Source: Clostridium zeae (GTDB lineage: Bacteria > Bacillota > Clostridia > Clostridiales > Clostridiaceae). From it: a stretch of DNA of 64,000 bases. The notes beneath the pieces were generated by a model. That model was not told the DNA's origin. It saw nothing but the letters and a program-made list of their open reading frames with translations, and ran no database searches. Location of the stretch: contig NZ_BMBA01000006.1 in the NCBI RefSeq assembly GCF_017312485.1, forward strand, positions 1 to 64,000. The letters run 5' to 3'. Both the position numbers and the translations under genes were made by a program. Below are positions 63,102-64,000 of this stretch, piece after piece (position 1 is the stretch's first letter; the number at the start of each line of letters is the position of its first letter).

Positions 63102-64000
63102 TTAATTCTTCTTTTTAGCTACTGATAATACACCAATTCCTGATACTAATGCAATAAATCCAATAAGACTTATAACCTCTGAACCTATTGGTGAACCTGT
63201 TTTAGGTAGTTCCGCTACTATCTTTGTTGGCTCATTATTTTGCTTATCAGGTTGTTTCTTTTGTTCATTCATTTGTATATCTCTTTTTACTATTTCTTTT
63301 TCTACTGATATAGTCTCACTTGTAAATGTATCATATCCATCCTTTGTAACTACAAGATAATAGTCTGCATCTGGAAAAACCATAAATGCATACTTACCAT
63401 TTATATCATCCATTTGTGGATTTAGGTTATCTGCTGGAGCAAATCCTGGAACTTTAGGTAAGTTTACCAATGTATTTGGAGTTCTTCCTGCTGCTCTATT
63501 TCTTGCTGTATCTGCGTAATACAACTGAACCTTAGCTCCATCGATATTATTTTTTGTAAGTGCATCTGTAATTGTTCCATAAGGATCTATTAAAGCAGAG
63601 CTTAAATTAATCTGTCCATCTGAATCTACTGTTACATTCACTGAACCAACCACTATCTTTTCTCCTGAAGGGAAGGTATAGTTTATCGCAACATTGTAAA
63701 CTTTGCCTTTTTCTAGTCCTTCTGCTTCAAACACTCCATTATTTAAGGATATCTTACCTTTATCTAAGCTGCTTGAATCTGACTTATTTACAACTTCAAC
63801 ACTAAATACTGAGCTATCGCTTAGAAGAGATACATTTCCATTAGGTTGTTTTACAAGTATTACTCCTGCAGCAGTGTTTACTGATGAATAATCTTCATTT
63901 CCTGTTCCAGTTATATTACCTGTTTGATTATTTTGAGTGAATTTAACATTCACATAACTATCCCCAACCTTCACTGGCTTTGTAATGCTAATCTTATATT
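63102..64000 (-). CDS. LPXTG-anchored surface protein, N-terminal part outside the window
   Basis: The frame stays open through the window edge; a GTG at 63974 is internal and not the start. The visible 3' end codes for about 300 aa. A beta-sandwich region (~first 150 visible residues) with GEKIVVGSVNVTVDSDG is followed by a Carboxypeptidase-regulatory-like/SpaA-type domain (ITDALTKNNIDGAKVQLYYA, NGKYAFMVFPDADYYLVVTK, DGYDTFTSETISV). The Gln/Asn/Lys-rich linker ends in LPKTGSPIG, a membrane span and KKKN. This is a canonical sortase signal, in contrast to the S8 protease. Probably an adhesin or pilus-like surface protein. Confidence 0.85.
   Translation of the reverse strand, partial: YKISITKPVKVGDSYVNVKFTQNNQTGNITGTGNEDYSSVNTAAGVILVKQPNGNVSLLSDSSVFSVEVVNKSDSSSLDKGKISLNNGVFEAEGLEKGKVYNVAINYTFPSGEKIVVGSVNVTVDSDGQINLSSALIDPYGTITDALTKNNIDGAKVQLYYADTARNRAAGRTPNTLVNLPKVPGFAPADNLNPQMDDINGKYAFMVFPDADYYLVVTKDGYDTFTSETISVEKEIVKRDIQMNEQKKQPDKQNNEPTKIVAELPKTGSPIGSEVISLIGFIALVSGIGVLSVAKKKN

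Overview
The window looks like a low-GC, spore-forming Clostridium (sensu stricto) chromosome. The evidence is a clostridial-type 16S rRNA 5' end at the left edge, very AT-rich intergenic DNA, strong AGGAGG-type ribosome binding sites with frequent TTG/GTG starts, an alpha/beta-type small acid-soluble spore protein (SASP), an orphan MASE3-PAS histidine kinase of the sporulation-kinase type, and sortase-anchored surface proteins. The species cannot be named from the sequence alone.

Layout. 1-400: 5' end of a 16S rRNA gene (minus strand) with its promoter. 0.9-2.8 kb: PadR / DUF1700 / DUF4097 envelope-sensing operon. 3.2-4.5 kb: NADH oxidase. 4.7-9.8 kb: very large cell-wall-anchored subtilisin-like protease. 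10-13 kb: fructokinase and a cytoplasmic phosphodiesterase/pyrophosphatase-like enzyme. 13.3-19.8 kb: a seven-gene cobalamin uptake and nucleotide-loop assembly cluster (cobT-cobU-cobS, a cobC-like phosphatase, btuF-btuC-btuD) behind a cobalamin riboswitch. 19.8-24.4 kb: VanZ-like membrane protein, double GNAT, Cof-type phosphatase, an Fe-S protein/TetR pair with a perfect operator, and a VOC protein. 24.8-29.7 kb: oligopeptidase F, a YtrA-type GntR plus ABC transporter operon, and a HAD phosphatase. 30-33 kb: threonine ammonia-lyase and two P-loop proteins. 33.4-35 kb: a holin-like/papain-like fusion protease divergent from the SASP. 35-40 kb: two large signalling proteins (histidine kinase; CHASE4-PAS-GGDEF-HD-GYP). 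40.5-50 kb: DUF1284, DMT permease, TetR with oleate hydratase, CPBP protease, a LuxR-type two-component system, and a HAD hydrolase. 49.6-51.5 kb: divergent mntR-like/mntH. 51.6-53.3 kb: 6-phospho-beta-glucosidase behind a BglG/LicT-type antiterminator/terminator leader. 53.4-64 kb: alpha/beta hydrolase, heterodimeric ABC exporter, chemotaxis receptor, intracellular GH5 glycosidase, and a truncated LPKTG surface protein.

The most unusual material is intergenic. At least three families of small palindromic interspersed repeats, called here A, B and C, fill the gaps between operons. Copies are nested in each other: B lies inside A near 30.0 kb and C lies inside A near 45.5 kb. They show modular exchange: the outer arms of C differ between copies but stay self-complementary, while the inside is shared. 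B copies begin with a hairpin followed by a T-run and so may act as portable terminators.

Regulation visible in sequence: cobalamin riboswitch, RAT/terminator for bglA, a perfect 19-bp TetR operator, a GntR operator overlapping a -10 box, dyads between mntR and mntH, and numerous intrinsic terminators. No CRISPR array, prophage, insertion sequence or tRNA was found.
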